Below, in pieces: positions 1-9,206 of a DNA stretch of 64,000 bases. A program made the translations under genes and the position numbers. Below the pieces are notes generated by a model, which saw only the letters and a program-made list of their open reading frames with translations, had not been told where the DNA came from and searched no databases. Source of the DNA: Pseudoduganella flava (GTDB taxonomy: Bacteria > Pseudomonadota > Gammaproteobacteria > Burkholderiales > Burkholderiaceae_D); contig NZ_VLKW01000009.1 in assembly GCF_007830495.1 (NCBI RefSeq), positions 62,001 through 126,000 on the forward strand, given 5' to 3'. Each line of letters opens with the position of its first letter. Within the stretch, counting starts at the first letter, position 1.

Positions 1-2225
1 CCGGCAACGACACGGCGGTGCTCGGCGGGAACCGGGCCGACTGGACGATCACCCGCACCGGCGACCGCGCGCTGTCGCTGCAAGCGGGCGGCACGACCGT
101 CGTCGTGCGCGACGTCGAAAGCCTGGCGTTTGCCGACGGCACCGTGACCTTCGCCGAGCTCGCGATGACGACCAAGGCAACCGCATGGGGCGACGGCATG
201 ACCGGCACGTCCGGCAACGATGCACTGGACGGCCTGGGCGGCGCGGACACGATGGCCGGCCTGGCCGGCGACGACACCTACACGGTGGACAACAAGGATG
301 ACGTCGTGATCGAGGAAGCGGGCGGCGGCGTGGACACCGTGCGTATCGCGCTGACGACCGCCAACGCGACTTACGTGCTGGGCGAGAACCTCGAGCATGC
401 GCAGGTGACGTCGACGGCCGCGGTGAGCATCACCGGCAACGCGGCCGCGAATGCGCTGACGGGCAATGCGGCCGCCAACACGCTCTCCGGCCTGGACGGC
501 AACGACACGCTCGATGGCGGCGCCGGCAACGACACGCTGGTCGGGGGCGATGGCATCGACAGCCTGCTGGGCGGTGCGGGCAACGACAAGCTCGATGGCG
601 GTGCCGGCAACGACACGCTGGACGGCGGCGCCGGCAGCGATGCGATGACGGGCGGCGCCGGCGACGACGTCTACTTCGTCGACGGGACCGGCGACACGGT
701 CGTCGAGGCGGCGCAGGGCGGCACCGACACGGTCCGCACCACGCTCGCTTCGTATACGCTGGCGAACAACGTCGAGAACCTCGTGTACACCGGCAGCGCC
801 GCGTTCACGGGCACCGGCAATGCGCTTGCCAACGTCATCGACGGCGGCAGCGGCAACGACAAGCTGACGGGCGGCGCCGACAACGACACGCTGCGCGGCC
901 ATGCCGGCAGCGACACGCTCGACGGCGGCGCCGGCGACGACACGGCCGTGCTGGATGGGCAGCGCGCCGACTACACCGTCAGCGCGCTCGTGGCGAACGA
1001 GACGCTGTTGACGGCCAAGGACGGCGCGAAGATCGTGTTGAAGGGCATCGAGACGGTGACGTTCGCCGACCAGGGCTTCGCGCTGACCGATCTGCTGAAG
1101 GATGCGATCACGCTGGGCGCGGACACGCTGCAAGGCTCGGCGGGCGACGACACGCTCGACGGCAAGGCCGGTGCCGACACGATGTCGGGCCTGGCCGGCG
1201 ACGACATCTACATCGTCGACGACGTGGGCGACCGGATCGTCGAAGCGCAGAACGAAGGCACCGACACGGCGCGCATCGCGCTGGCCACGGCAGGCAAGAC
1301 CTATGTGCTCGATGGCCACGTCGAAAACGCCGTCGTGACGAACGCGGTGGCGACGAACGTCACCGGCAACGACGCCGACAATGTCCTGACGGGCAACGCC
1401 GCCGCCAACGCGCTGGTCGGCGACGCCGGCAACGACAGCCTGGCCGGCCTGGCTGGCAACGACAACCTGCAGGGCGGCGCGGGCAACGACACGCTCGACG
1501 GCGGCACCGGCAACGACGTGCTGGCGGGCGGCGCGGGCGACGACCTGTATATCGTCGACGGCAGTGGTGACACGGTGACCGAGGTAGCGGGGCAGGGCAT
1601 CGACACGGTGCAGACGACGTCTTCGAGCCTCGTGCTGGCGGCGGCGGTGGAGAACCTCGTGTACACGGGCACCGGTTCGTTCAGTGGCACCGGCAACGCG
1701 GAAGCCAACACGATCACGGGCGGCCGCGGCGCCGACCGTCTCGGGGGCGCCGACGGCAACGACACGCTGTCCGGCGGCGCCGGCAACGACACGCTGACGG
1801 GCGGCACGGGCAACGACGTGTTCCACCTGGACCTGGGCTCGAACGACACGATCACCGATTACGCGGCGGGCGACACCATCGCCCTCGACGTGGCGGGCCT
1901 GAAGCTGGGCGGTGGCGGCACCGTCGTGCGCGACGCGGTGGGCGGTTTCGCGGCCGACGTCGACCTGGTGGTCTTCACGGCGAACATGACGGCAGTGAAC
2001 ACGACGGCGGCGGCACGCGTGATCGGCAGCGCGACGGCGTCGTATCACGTGGGCGACGTGGCGCTGTTCGCGATCGACAACGGTGCCTCGACCGCGCTGT
2101 TCCGCTTCACGTCCAACGGCAATGACGCGGTGGTGTCGGCGGCCGAGCTGACGCAGGTGGCGACGCTGACGGGCGTGAAGGATGTGAGCGCCGTGACGTT
2201 CGAGTTGTTCAACACGGTGGCCTGA
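1..2225 (+). CDS. RTX calcium-binding repeat protein, 5'-truncated
   Basis: The reading frame is already open at base 3 (codons for G-N-D-T-A precede the first GTG), so the true start lies outside the window. The visible 740 or so residues are arrays of GGxGxDxLx nonapeptides, the Ca2+-binding beta-roll of hemolysin-type proteins. Spacer segments of the type YxxDxxGDxVxEAxGxGxDTV and NVENLxYTGxxxFxGTGN lie between them. The last 120 residues (DTITDYAAGD onward) lack repeats and resemble the C-terminal domain of the next gene, where RTX proteins usually carry the type I secretion signal. Family knowledge predicts secretion through an ABC exporter and folding in external calcium; no exporter gene is in the window. 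The role could be adhesin, S-layer-like or enzyme, since the N-terminal half is missing. Confidence 0.9.
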   Translation, partial: GNDTAVLGGNRADWTITRTGDRALSLQAGGTTVVVRDVESLAFADGTVTFAELAMTTKATAWGDGMTGTSGNDALDGLGGADTMAGLAGDDTYTVDNKDDVVIEEAGGGVDTVRIALTTANATYVLGENLEHAQVTSTAAVSITGNAAANALTGNAAANTLSGLDGNDTLDGGAGNDTLVGGDGIDSLLGGAGNDKLDGGAGNDTLDGGAGSDAMTGGAGDDVYFVDGTGDTVVEAAQGGTDTVRTTLASYTLANNVENLVYTGSAAFTGTGNALANVIDGGSGNDKLTGGADNDTLRGHAGSDTLDGGAGDDTAVLDGQRADYTVSALVANETLLTAKDGAKIVLKGIETVTFADQGFALTDLLKDAITLGADTLQGSAGDDTLDGKAGADTMSGLAGDDIYIVDDVGDRIVEAQNEGTDTARIALATAGKTYVLDGHVENAVVTNAVATNVTGNDADNVLTGNAAANALVGDAGNDSLAGLAGNDNLQGGAGNDTLDGGTGNDVLAGGAGDDLYIVDGSGDTVTEVAGQGIDTVQTTSSSLVLAAAVENLVYTGTGSFSGTGNAEANTITGGRGADRLGGADGNDTLSGGAGNDTLTGGTGNDVFHLDLGSNDTITDYAAGDTIALDVAGLKLGGGGTVVRDAVGGFAADVDLVVFTANMTAVNTTAAARVIGSATASYHVGDVALFAIDNGASTALFRFTSNGNDAVVSAAELTQVATLTGVKDVSAVTFELFNTVA

Positions 2226-2249
2226 TTCGTTTCAAGGCTGCGCAGGAAT

Positions 2250-2280
2250 GCCGTCCGGTTAGCCGGGCGGCTTTTTTTTT
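2250..2280 (+). terminator. Rho-independent terminator after the first RTX gene
   Basis: A 9-bp stem (GCCGTCCGG with CCGGGCGGC, one G-T wobble) around a TTAG loop is followed directly by nine T residues, 25 bases after the stop codon. Confidence 0.92.
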
Positions 2281-2305
2281 CGCGCTGTTCGCGTTCGCTG
2301 AGCTT

Positions 2306-2404
2306 TCACCCCGGAACGGAACTTATCGCCGATATGATCTCGTCAGCCGACAGCGGTAGATGCGCCAGCGCACGGAACAGGTGCTGAAAGCCGCTCGTTC
2401 CCAT
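2306..2404 (-). CDS. Putative 32-aa small protein with a strong ribosome site
   Basis: This ORF is read leftward from the ATG at 2404 and encodes 32 residues beginning MGTSGFQHLF and ending ISSVPG. A perfect AGGAGG Shine-Dalgarno lies 5 bases upstream of the ATG, which is stronger than most long genes in this window have. The middle alternates hydrophobic and small residues and could form one short amphipathic helix; no signal peptide, cysteine or known motif is visible. It sits alone in the gap between two RTX genes and runs against them. I do not recognise a family. It could be a genuine small protein, a leader peptide, or the surviving 5' end of a lost gene. The evidence for translation is the ribosome site alone. 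Confidence 0.45.
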   Translation of the reverse strand: MGTSGFQHLFRALAHLPLSADEIISAISSVPG

Positions 2405-2667
2405 CCTTGCCTCCTGATATCGATGAGGTATCTCAACAGAAGGTAAGACAGCGTTGACGCCTGGAAGTTCCCCAACCTTACGCGAACAGCGCCTTATTTG
2501 CGCAGTCGGTCTTCCTGTAGTGCGTTCCTTTTGTCCCCTGTGTCACTAGCACAACAATTCCCACTTTCCCCAATCCACTTGGTGCTAATTTCCCACTCGC
2601 ATGATAAATTGCCGCCCATAAAATTTTAACAACAAAGTTCACAAATAAACTACTTTCAGGGATGAGC
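2405..2667. other. Intergenic region upstream of the giant RTX gene
   Basis: This stretch is visibly AT-richer than its surroundings, especially 2560-2660, and should hold the promoter of the 2.1-kilocodon RTX gene. I could not pick a convincing -35/-10 pair. The ATG at 2662 has no spacing from the AGGG at 2658-2661, whereas the ATG at 2668 sits 6 bases after it, so 2668 is the better start. No RNA gene or repeat was seen here. Confidence 0.5.
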
Positions 2668-5600
2668 ATGGCAAGGATCGCGGGCACGGCAGACAACGAT
2701 ACGTTGGTGGGAACGGACGGCAACGACGTCCTCCTCGGCTTCAAGGGCAACGATGCGCTCGACGGCGCTGCCGGCACGCGCGATATCGCCAGCTACGGCT
2801 ATGCCGACGGTGCGGTAGCCGTGAACCTCGCGACGGGGCAGGCGACGGGAGCGGACGGCACCGACAGCCTGGCCGGCATCGAAGGCGTGTTCGGCTCCTA
2901 CTTCGCCGACACGATCACGGGCGACGCCAATGCCAACGTGCTGGACGGCCTGGCCGGCAACGACACGCTGCGCGGTGGCGGCGGCGACGACACGATCGTC
3001 GGCGGCAGCGGCGTCGACGTCGCCGTGTACAGCGGCGCGCGCACCGATTACGAAATCAAGTCCGATGCGGCCGGCAAGCTGACGATCCGCGACCTGCGCG
3101 CCGGCTCGCCGGACGGCACCGACATCGTGTGGGACGTGCGCAAGCTGACGTTCCTCGGCGGCGCGAAGGCCGAAACGATCGAGCTGAAGGCGGTCGACCA
3201 CGTGGTTGCCGCCAACCCGGCCAGCTACCAGCTGTACCAGTCCGTGGCCACGCTGCTCGACGGCAGCTACGTTGCCGCGTGGCGGGCGCCGGATGCGAAT
3301 GGCGATGGCATCTACCTGCGCAAGTTCGATGCGGACGGCGTGCCGGCCGGCAGCGACGTGCTCGTCAACGCCGACCAGGTCGGCGACCAGCGCGCCGTCG
3401 TCGTCACCGGCCTGTACGACGGCGGCTGGGTCGCCGTCTATCACAGCAACCCGTTCGTCTGGCAGGGCTACGAGTCCGACTGGGACGTGCGGCTGCAGCG
3501 CTTCGATGCCGCCGGCGCTAAGGTCGGCGACGAAGTCCTCGTGAACTCGGTCACGGCCGGCGACCAGCGCCTGCCCGTCGTCACGGCGACGAGCGATAAC
3601 GGCTTCGTCGTCGCCTGGCAGTCCCGCAGCGGCGCCACGCTCGACATCAAGGCGCAGAAGTTCGACGCCGACAACAACAAGGCGGGCGGCGAATTCACCG
3701 TCAACGCGGCGACGGACGGCGACCAGGTGGCGCCGGCCGTGGCGGAACTCCAGGACGGCTACGTCGTCGCATGGTACAACGCGGCCACCAATGCCGTGAT
3801 GACGCAGGCCTTCGGCCTCGACGGCGGTACTGCCGGCAGCGAGAGCGCCGTGGCGGTCGCGCCGGATGGCGGCAAGATTGGCGCCGTCAAGGTCGCGAGC
3901 CTGTACGCGCCGTACGCCGCGGCGATTCCCGCCTACGTCGTCACGTGGATCCAGGATGCCAAGGACGGCACCGACACGGTCCACGCCCGCATCTACAACG
4001 CCGACGGCTCGGTGCGCAGTGCGGACATCACGGTGGCCGGCAACGGCGACCAGATCGGCCACAGCGTCGTCGGCCTGCGCGACGGCAGCTTCATGGTCGT
4101 GTGGGACGAAGTCGCGGCGGACGACACGTCCGTCATCATGGGCCGCCACTACAATGCCGACGGCAGCGCGGCCGGCGCCGCGTTCCAGGTCAACCAGAGC
4201 TCCGCGCTGGGCGTGGCTCTCGCGCCGACCGTCATCGAAACGGCCGACCAGCGCGTCGTCGTCAGCTGGGGCACGCAAGGCAGCGCCTATCCGGGCAGCG
4301 GCGGCATCTACCAGCAGATCGTCGATTACAACGGCAATCCGGAATTCGTTACCGCGCCGGGCAGCACTGCGCCGGGCGCCACGACGATCGCTGTCAAGTC
4401 CGTCATCGGCGGCGCGATGCCGATGCTGGACCCGGCATACAACGGCATGCAGTACTGGGGGCTGACCGATGTGCAGAGCGCCGCGAAGGTGACCAACGGC
4501 CACTTGATGGTCACCGGCGCCGCCGCCTTCGGCTCGACCGTCACGCTGTACGACGGCGCGACGAAGCTGGCCACCGTCGGCGTCGACGACAACGGCAGCT
4601 GGGCCGTCGAACTCGACCAGCTGGCCGCCGGCACGCATTCGTTCACGGCCGTCGTCGCGGATGCGAACGGCAACAAGAGCGCGGCCAGCAAGGCCTTCGC
4701 GCTGACGATCGACGGCGTGCTGAAAGGCACCGGCGGCGCGGACAGCGAAGCATGGTTCATGAGCCTGGGCGCGAACGGCGCCGCGCAAACGCTCGACGGC
4801 GGCGCCGGCAACGATACGCTGAACGGCAACGGCGGCAAGGACACGCTGATCGGCGGCGCCGGCGACGATACCTATCTCGTCAACAATGCCGGCGTGACGA
4901 TCGTCGAGGCGGCCGGTGGCGGTACCGATACCGTGACCGCGACGGTGGCCACGACCCTGGCGGCCAACGTCGAGAACCTGACGTTCACGGGCGGCGCCGG
5001 CTACGTCGGCACCGGCAACGCGCTGAACAATTCGATCATGGGCAGCAGCGGCAACGACAAGCTCGATGGCGGGGCCGGCAACGACACGCTGCATGGCGGC
5101 ATGGGCGGCGCCGACACGCTGATCGGCGGCGCGGGCGACGACACCTACATCGTCGTCGATGGCGGCGAGACGATCACCGAGGCGGCCGGCGCGGGCACGG
5201 ATACCGTGTATGCGGTGATGCAGGACATGACGCTGGCGGCGAACGTGGAAAACCTGTTCCTGTCCAGCCTGAACGGCCAGCGCGGCACGGGCAACGCTGC
5301 GAACAACCAGATCACGGGCGACCAGTTCAACGACACGCTCAGCGGCGAAGCGGGCAACGACACGCTCGATGGCGGTGGCGGCAGCGATACGCTGGTCGGC
5401 GGCACCGGCAACGACACGTATTACGTCGACGCGGGCGACACGGTCGTCGAGCAGGCTGCCGGCGGCATCGACACGATCGTCGCGCGTGCCGATTACACGC
5501 TGGGCGCGGAGCTGGAGAACCTGCAGTTCGTCGCCGGCCCGCAGGGCTATGTGGGCGTGGGCAATGCGTTGAACAACGTGATCGGCGGTGGCGTCGGCGG

Positions 5601-8600
5601 CGACGTGCTCGATGGCGCTGCCGGCAACGATACGCTGGCCGGCAACGCGGGCGACGATACGCTGGACGGCGGCGCGGGCATCGACTCGATGACGGGCGGC
5701 GCCGGCGACGACCTGTACGTCGTCGACAACGCGGGCGACAAGGTGATCGAAGCGGCCGGCGGCGGCACCGACATGGTCCAGACGTCGCTGGCCAGCTACA
5801 CGCTCGGCACGGACGTGGAATTCCTCAGCTACTCCGGCGAGGGCGCGTTCAGCGGCACCGGCAACGGCGCCGACAACTTCATGCGCGCCGTCCAGTCGAC
5901 GGGGGCGCGCCTGGCCGGCCTTGCCGGCGACGACACGCTGTTCGGCGGCGCGGGCGCGGACAGCCTGTCCGGCGGCGACGGCGCCGACCGCATCGGCGGC
6001 ATGGGCGGCATGGACACGATCGACGGCGGTGCCGGCAACGACACGGCCGGCTTCGAGGACATCCTGGACAACTACAAGGTGGTGCGCAGCGGCGAGAACG
6101 CCGTCACGCTGACGCACCGCGTGACCGACGTCGCCGTGACCGTGCGCGACGTCGAAACGTTCGAATTCGGCAAGGAGGTCGTATCGTTCGCCGACCTGGT
6201 CGCCACCAACGTCGCTTCGGCCTGGGGCGACCAGCTGTTCGGGACGGATGCAGGGGAGGCGCTGGACGGCCTGGCCGGTGCCGACACGATGACGGGCGGT
6301 GCCGGCGACGACACCTACACGGTCGACAGCAAGGGCGACGTGATCGTCGAACTCGATGGCGGCGGCACGGACAAGGTGCGCATCGACATCGCGCAGGCGG
6401 GCTACACGTACACGCTCGGCGCCACGCTGGAAAACGCCGACGTCGTGGCGAAGGTGGCCGTCAACGTCAACGGCAACGGCGCGAACAACGCGATCACCGG
6501 CAATGCGCTGGCCAATGTGCTGGCGGGCCTGGACGGCAACGACACCCTGAGCGGCGGCGCCGGCAACGACAAGCTCGATGGCGGCGCGGGCGCCGATCTG
6601 CTCGACGGCGGCGCGGGCAGCGACACGCTGGCGGGCGGCGCCGGCAATGACGAATACGTCGTCGATGCGGCCGGCGACCAGGTCGTCGAAGCGGACGGCG
6701 GCGGCAGCGACATCGTGCGCGCCACGGGCCTGACGACCTGGACCCTCGGCAAGAACGTCGAGATGCTGGTGTTCGATGCGGCCGGCAAGGCCGTCACGGG
6801 CACCGGCAACGCGGACGGCAACGCGCTCTCCGGCGGCACCGCGGCATCCGCGAAGCTGTTCGGCCTGGGCGGTGCGGACATGCTGACGGGGACGGCCGGT
6901 GCGGACAGCCTGGTGGGCGGCGACGGCAACGACACGCTGGCCGGCCGCGCGGGCGCGGACACGCTGGACGGCGGCGCCGGCACCGATACGGCGCGCTTCA
7001 ACGGCGACCTGGCCGACTACACGATCGAGCGCATCGGCGAAGGGGACGTGCGCATCACCGGCACCGCGGCCACGACCGTGCGCGGCGTCGAATCGTTCGC
7101 CTTCGCGGACCGCGAGCTGACATTCGTCGAGCTGGCCAACCTGGCCAACAAGGCATCGGCCTGGTCCGACAGCCTGACCGGCGGCAGCGGCGCGGATGCG
7201 CTGGACGGCCTGGCGGGCGCCGACACGCTGGTCGGCTATGAGGGGACCGATACCTACACGGTCGACAGCAAGGACGACGTGATCGTCGAAGCCGTCGATG
7301 GCGGCTACGACACGGTACAGGTGGCCCTGACGGTGGCCAACGCCACCTACACGCTGGCGGCCAACGTGGAGGCCGCGAAGGTGACGGCGAAGGTGGCAGC
7401 CAACGTCACCGGCAACGGCGAAGCCAACACGCTGACGGGCAACGACCTGGCCAACGTGCTGACGGGCCTGGACGGCGACGATACGCTGAGCGGCGGCGGC
7501 GGCAACGACCGGCTCGAAGGCGGTGCGGGGAACGACAAGCTCGTCGGCGGTGCCGGCAACGACACGCTTGCCGGCGGCGCAGGCGACGACGAATACCGGG
7601 TCGACGCCAGCGGCGACGTCATCATCGAAGCGGGCGACGGCCACGACTTCGTGTACGCGTCAGTGGCCTCGTACACGCTGGCAGCCAACGTCGAAGACCT
7701 CGTCGCCTACAACCTGCAGACGGGCTTCACGGGCAACGGCAACGCAAGCAACAACCTGATCGTCGGCACCCAGTACGCCGACAAGCTGTCCGGCAACGAC
7801 GGCAATGACACCCTGGTCGGCGATGCGGGCTACGACACGCTGTCCGGCGGCGCTGGCGACGACACGGCCATCCTCGACGGCGGCAACAAGGTCTTCGACG
7901 GCGGCACCGGCGGCGACGTCGCCGTCGTGGCGGGCTCCGAACTGCGCTACGCGGTGTTCGGTGCCAGCGCCACCGACACGCTGCTGACCGACCTGCTGAC
8001 GGGCTCCGTGATCACGCTGCGCAATGTGGAGGCCGTGCGGTTCGCCGAAGCCGACGTGCTGGTTGCCGTGAACGAGCTGCGCCTGCAGGCGCCATCGACC
8101 GGCAACGACAACCTGCAAGGGAGCGAGAACCCGGACACCATCGATGGCGGCGCCGGCAACGACACGATCGCGGGCGCGGAAGGCAACGACTCGCTGCAGG
8201 GCGGCGCGGGCACCGACAGCCTGGTGGGCGGCACCGGCAACGACACGCTCGACGGCGGTGCCGGCAAGGACGTGCTGGCCGGCGGCGCGGGCGACGACGT
8301 GTACATCGTCGACACGGCCGGCGAAGTGCACGAAGGGGATGGCGACGGCGGCGTCGATGCCGTCAAGACGGCGCTGGCGTCGTACGTGCTCGACAAGAAC
8401 GTGGAGATGCTATTCTACACGGGTACCGCGGCATTCTCGGGCACCGGCAACGAGCAGGACAACCTGCTGTTCGGCGGCAGCGGCGCCGACCGGCTTGCCG
8501 GCGGCGCGGGCAACGACGTGCTGGTTGGCGGTTCCGGCGCGGATACGCTGACGGGTGGCGACGGCAGCGACGCGTTCGTGATCGACAAGGGCGACAAGCC

Positions 8601-8997
8601 CGATACGGTGGCCGACTTCAAGTCCGGCACCGACGTGATCGTGTTCGATGCGCCGGTGCTGGCCATCGGCAACCGTGACTCGACGGTGGACGGCGCCACG
8701 CTGGCCGCCGGCAAGGGCGACTTCGCCGCCAGCGCCGAGCTGGTGATCGTCACGACGAACGCGAAGACGCTGGACACGGCAGGTGCCGCGGCCGTCATCG
8801 GTTCGGCGCAATCCGCCTACGACGTTGGCGCGATGCGGCTGTTCGTCGTCGACAACGGACTGTCCTCGGCCGTGTTCAAGTTCAGCGCGGCCGCGGCGGA
8901 CGCGCAGGTGTCCGCGGGCGAGCTGACCTTGCTGGCCACGCTGACGGGCGTGCCGGCAACGGCGGTGGGCGATTTCGTGTTCGGCACGGCGGGCTGA
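2668..8997 (+). CDS. Giant RTX calcium-binding protein (about 2109 aa)
   Basis: This is a very large predicted secreted protein. Residues 1-130 hold a first set of RTX nonapeptides. About 190-570 contain some seven copies of a 50-residue unit with the pattern LxRFDxxGxxxG...V...DGGFVVxW, probably a beta-propeller-like module. About 630-690 look like one bacterial Ig-like domain (GTHSFTAVVADANGN). From about 700 to 1950 there are many RTX blocks separated by the same spacers as in the upstream gene. The last 150 residues form a repeat-poor C-terminal domain paralogous to that gene's end, where a type I secretion signal is expected. No catalytic motif was seen, so adhesion or matrix function is the best inference. 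The start at 2668 is chosen by AGGG at 2658-2661. The gene ends before a strong terminator. Confidence 0.93.
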   Translation: MARIAGTADNDTLVGTDGNDVLLGFKGNDALDGAAGTRDIASYGYADGAVAVNLATGQATGADGTDSLAGIEGVFGSYFADTITGDANANVLDGLAGNDTLRGGGGDDTIVGGSGVDVAVYSGARTDYEIKSDAAGKLTIRDLRAGSPDGTDIVWDVRKLTFLGGAKAETIELKAVDHVVAANPASYQLYQSVATLLDGSYVAAWRAPDANGDGIYLRKFDADGVPAGSDVLVNADQVGDQRAVVVTGLYDGGWVAVYHSNPFVWQGYESDWDVRLQRFDAAGAKVGDEVLVNSVTAGDQRLPVVTATSDNGFVVAWQSRSGATLDIKAQKFDADNNKAGGEFTVNAATDGDQVAPAVAELQDGYVVAWYNAATNAVMTQAFGLDGGTAGSESAVAVAPDGGKIGAVKVASLYAPYAAAIPAYVVTWIQDAKDGTDTVHARIYNADGSVRSADITVAGNGDQIGHSVVGLRDGSFMVVWDEVAADDTSVIMGRHYNADGSAAGAAFQVNQSSALGVALAPTVIETADQRVVVSWGTQGSAYPGSGGIYQQIVDYNGNPEFVTAPGSTAPGATTIAVKSVIGGAMPMLDPAYNGMQYWGLTDVQSAAKVTNGHLMVTGAAAFGSTVTLYDGATKLATVGVDDNGSWAVELDQLAAGTHSFTAVVADANGNKSAASKAFALTIDGVLKGTGGADSEAWFMSLGANGAAQTLDGGAGNDTLNGNGGKDTLIGGAGDDTYLVNNAGVTIVEAAGGGTDTVTATVATTLAANVENLTFTGGAGYVGTGNALNNSIMGSSGNDKLDGGAGNDTLHGGMGGADTLIGGAGDDTYIVVDGGETITEAAGAGTDTVYAVMQDMTLAANVENLFLSSLNGQRGTGNAANNQITGDQFNDTLSGEAGNDTLDGGGGSDTLVGGTGNDTYYVDAGDTVVEQAAGGIDTIVARADYTLGAELENLQFVAGPQGYVGVGNALNNVIGGGVGGDVLDGAAGNDTLAGNAGDDTLDGGAGIDSMTGGAGDDLYVVDNAGDKVIEAAGGGTDMVQTSLASYTLGTDVEFLSYSGEGAFSGTGNGADNFMRAVQSTGARLAGLAGDDTLFGGAGADSLSGGDGADRIGGMGGMDTIDGGAGNDTAGFEDILDNYKVVRSGENAVTLTHRVTDVAVTVRDVETFEFGKEVVSFADLVATNVASAWGDQLFGTDAGEALDGLAGADTMTGGAGDDTYTVDSKGDVIVELDGGGTDKVRIDIAQAGYTYTLGATLENADVVAKVAVNVNGNGANNAITGNALANVLAGLDGNDTLSGGAGNDKLDGGAGADLLDGGAGSDTLAGGAGNDEYVVDAAGDQVVEADGGGSDIVRATGLTTWTLGKNVEMLVFDAAGKAVTGTGNADGNALSGGTAASAKLFGLGGADMLTGTAGADSLVGGDGNDTLAGRAGADTLDGGAGTDTARFNGDLADYTIERIGEGDVRITGTAATTVRGVESFAFADRELTFVELANLANKASAWSDSLTGGSGADALDGLAGADTLVGYEGTDTYTVDSKDDVIVEAVDGGYDTVQVALTVANATYTLAANVEAAKVTAKVAANVTGNGEANTLTGNDLANVLTGLDGDDTLSGGGGNDRLEGGAGNDKLVGGAGNDTLAGGAGDDEYRVDASGDVIIEAGDGHDFVYASVASYTLAANVEDLVAYNLQTGFTGNGNASNNLIVGTQYADKLSGNDGNDTLVGDAGYDTLSGGAGDDTAILDGGNKVFDGGTGGDVAVVAGSELRYAVFGASATDTLLTDLLTGSVITLRNVEAVRFAEADVLVAVNELRLQAPSTGNDNLQGSENPDTIDGGAGNDTIAGAEGNDSLQGGAGTDSLVGGTGNDTLDGGAGKDVLAGGAGDDVYIVDTAGEVHEGDGDGGVDAVKTALASYVLDKNVEMLFYTGTAAFSGTGNEQDNLLFGGSGADRLAGGAGNDVLVGGSGADTLTGGDGSDAFVIDKGDKPDTVADFKSGTDVIVFDAPVLAIGNRDSTVDGATLAAGKGDFAASAELVIVTTNAKTLDTAGAAAVIGSAQSAYDVGAMRLFVVDNGLSSAVFKFSAAAADAQVSAGELTLLATLTGVPATAVGDFVFGTAG

Positions 8998-9020
8998 CGC
9001 GGCGCTGCCATCGCTGCGAA

Positions 9021-9046
9021 GGCGCCTCCGTGGAGGCGCCTTTTTT
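9021..9046 (+). terminator. Rho-independent terminator after the giant RTX gene
   Basis: A perfect 9-bp stem (GGCGCCTCC with GGAGGCGCC) around a two-base apex is followed by six T residues. Confidence 0.93.
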
Positions 9047-9084
9047 CATTCCGGAGGGCCGCCTCGGCTCGCGTCACCGCGTTG

Positions 9085-9188
9085 TTGCCGTATCGCAACG
9101 CAAGCAGGTGTTCGCCTTCGCGCATCGTTCTCCTTTGATCTGCGGCCAATTTATCGCCCTGCATTGCGATAAATTGCCGTATGGCAAT
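9085..9188. promoter_or_regulatory. Cluster of three palindromes upstream of the third RTX gene
   Basis: Three dyads lie in about 100 bases: TTGC-N6-GCAA at 9085-9098; ATTTATCGC at 9149-9157 mirrored by GCGATAAAT at 9166-9174; and ATTGCC-GTAT-GGCAAT at 9173-9188, ending 18 bases before the start codon. The second and third share a boundary, and the TTGCCGTAT string occurs in both the first and third. This looks like a set of operator sites for a dimeric regulator rather than a terminator, as no T-run follows. The regulator is unknown. Confidence 0.5.
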
Positions 9189-9206
9189 GTTCATCGGGAG
9201 CGGGAA

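Noticed and set aside
2656..7644. 1662-codon open frame on the minus strand inside the giant RTX gene
   Set aside because: It mirrors the repetitive GGCGGC/GACGAC codons of the RTX gene; its product is an Ala/Val/Arg/Asp pattern with no domain, start site or ribosome site. Several similar shadow frames occur over the other GC-rich genes.
8817..9194. 125-codon minus-strand ORF across the RTX terminator
   Set aside because: It overlaps the coding end and terminator of the RTX gene and its C-terminal part is the RTX gene read backwards. Only its first 30 codons, with a good ribosome site, are noted as a possible remnant.
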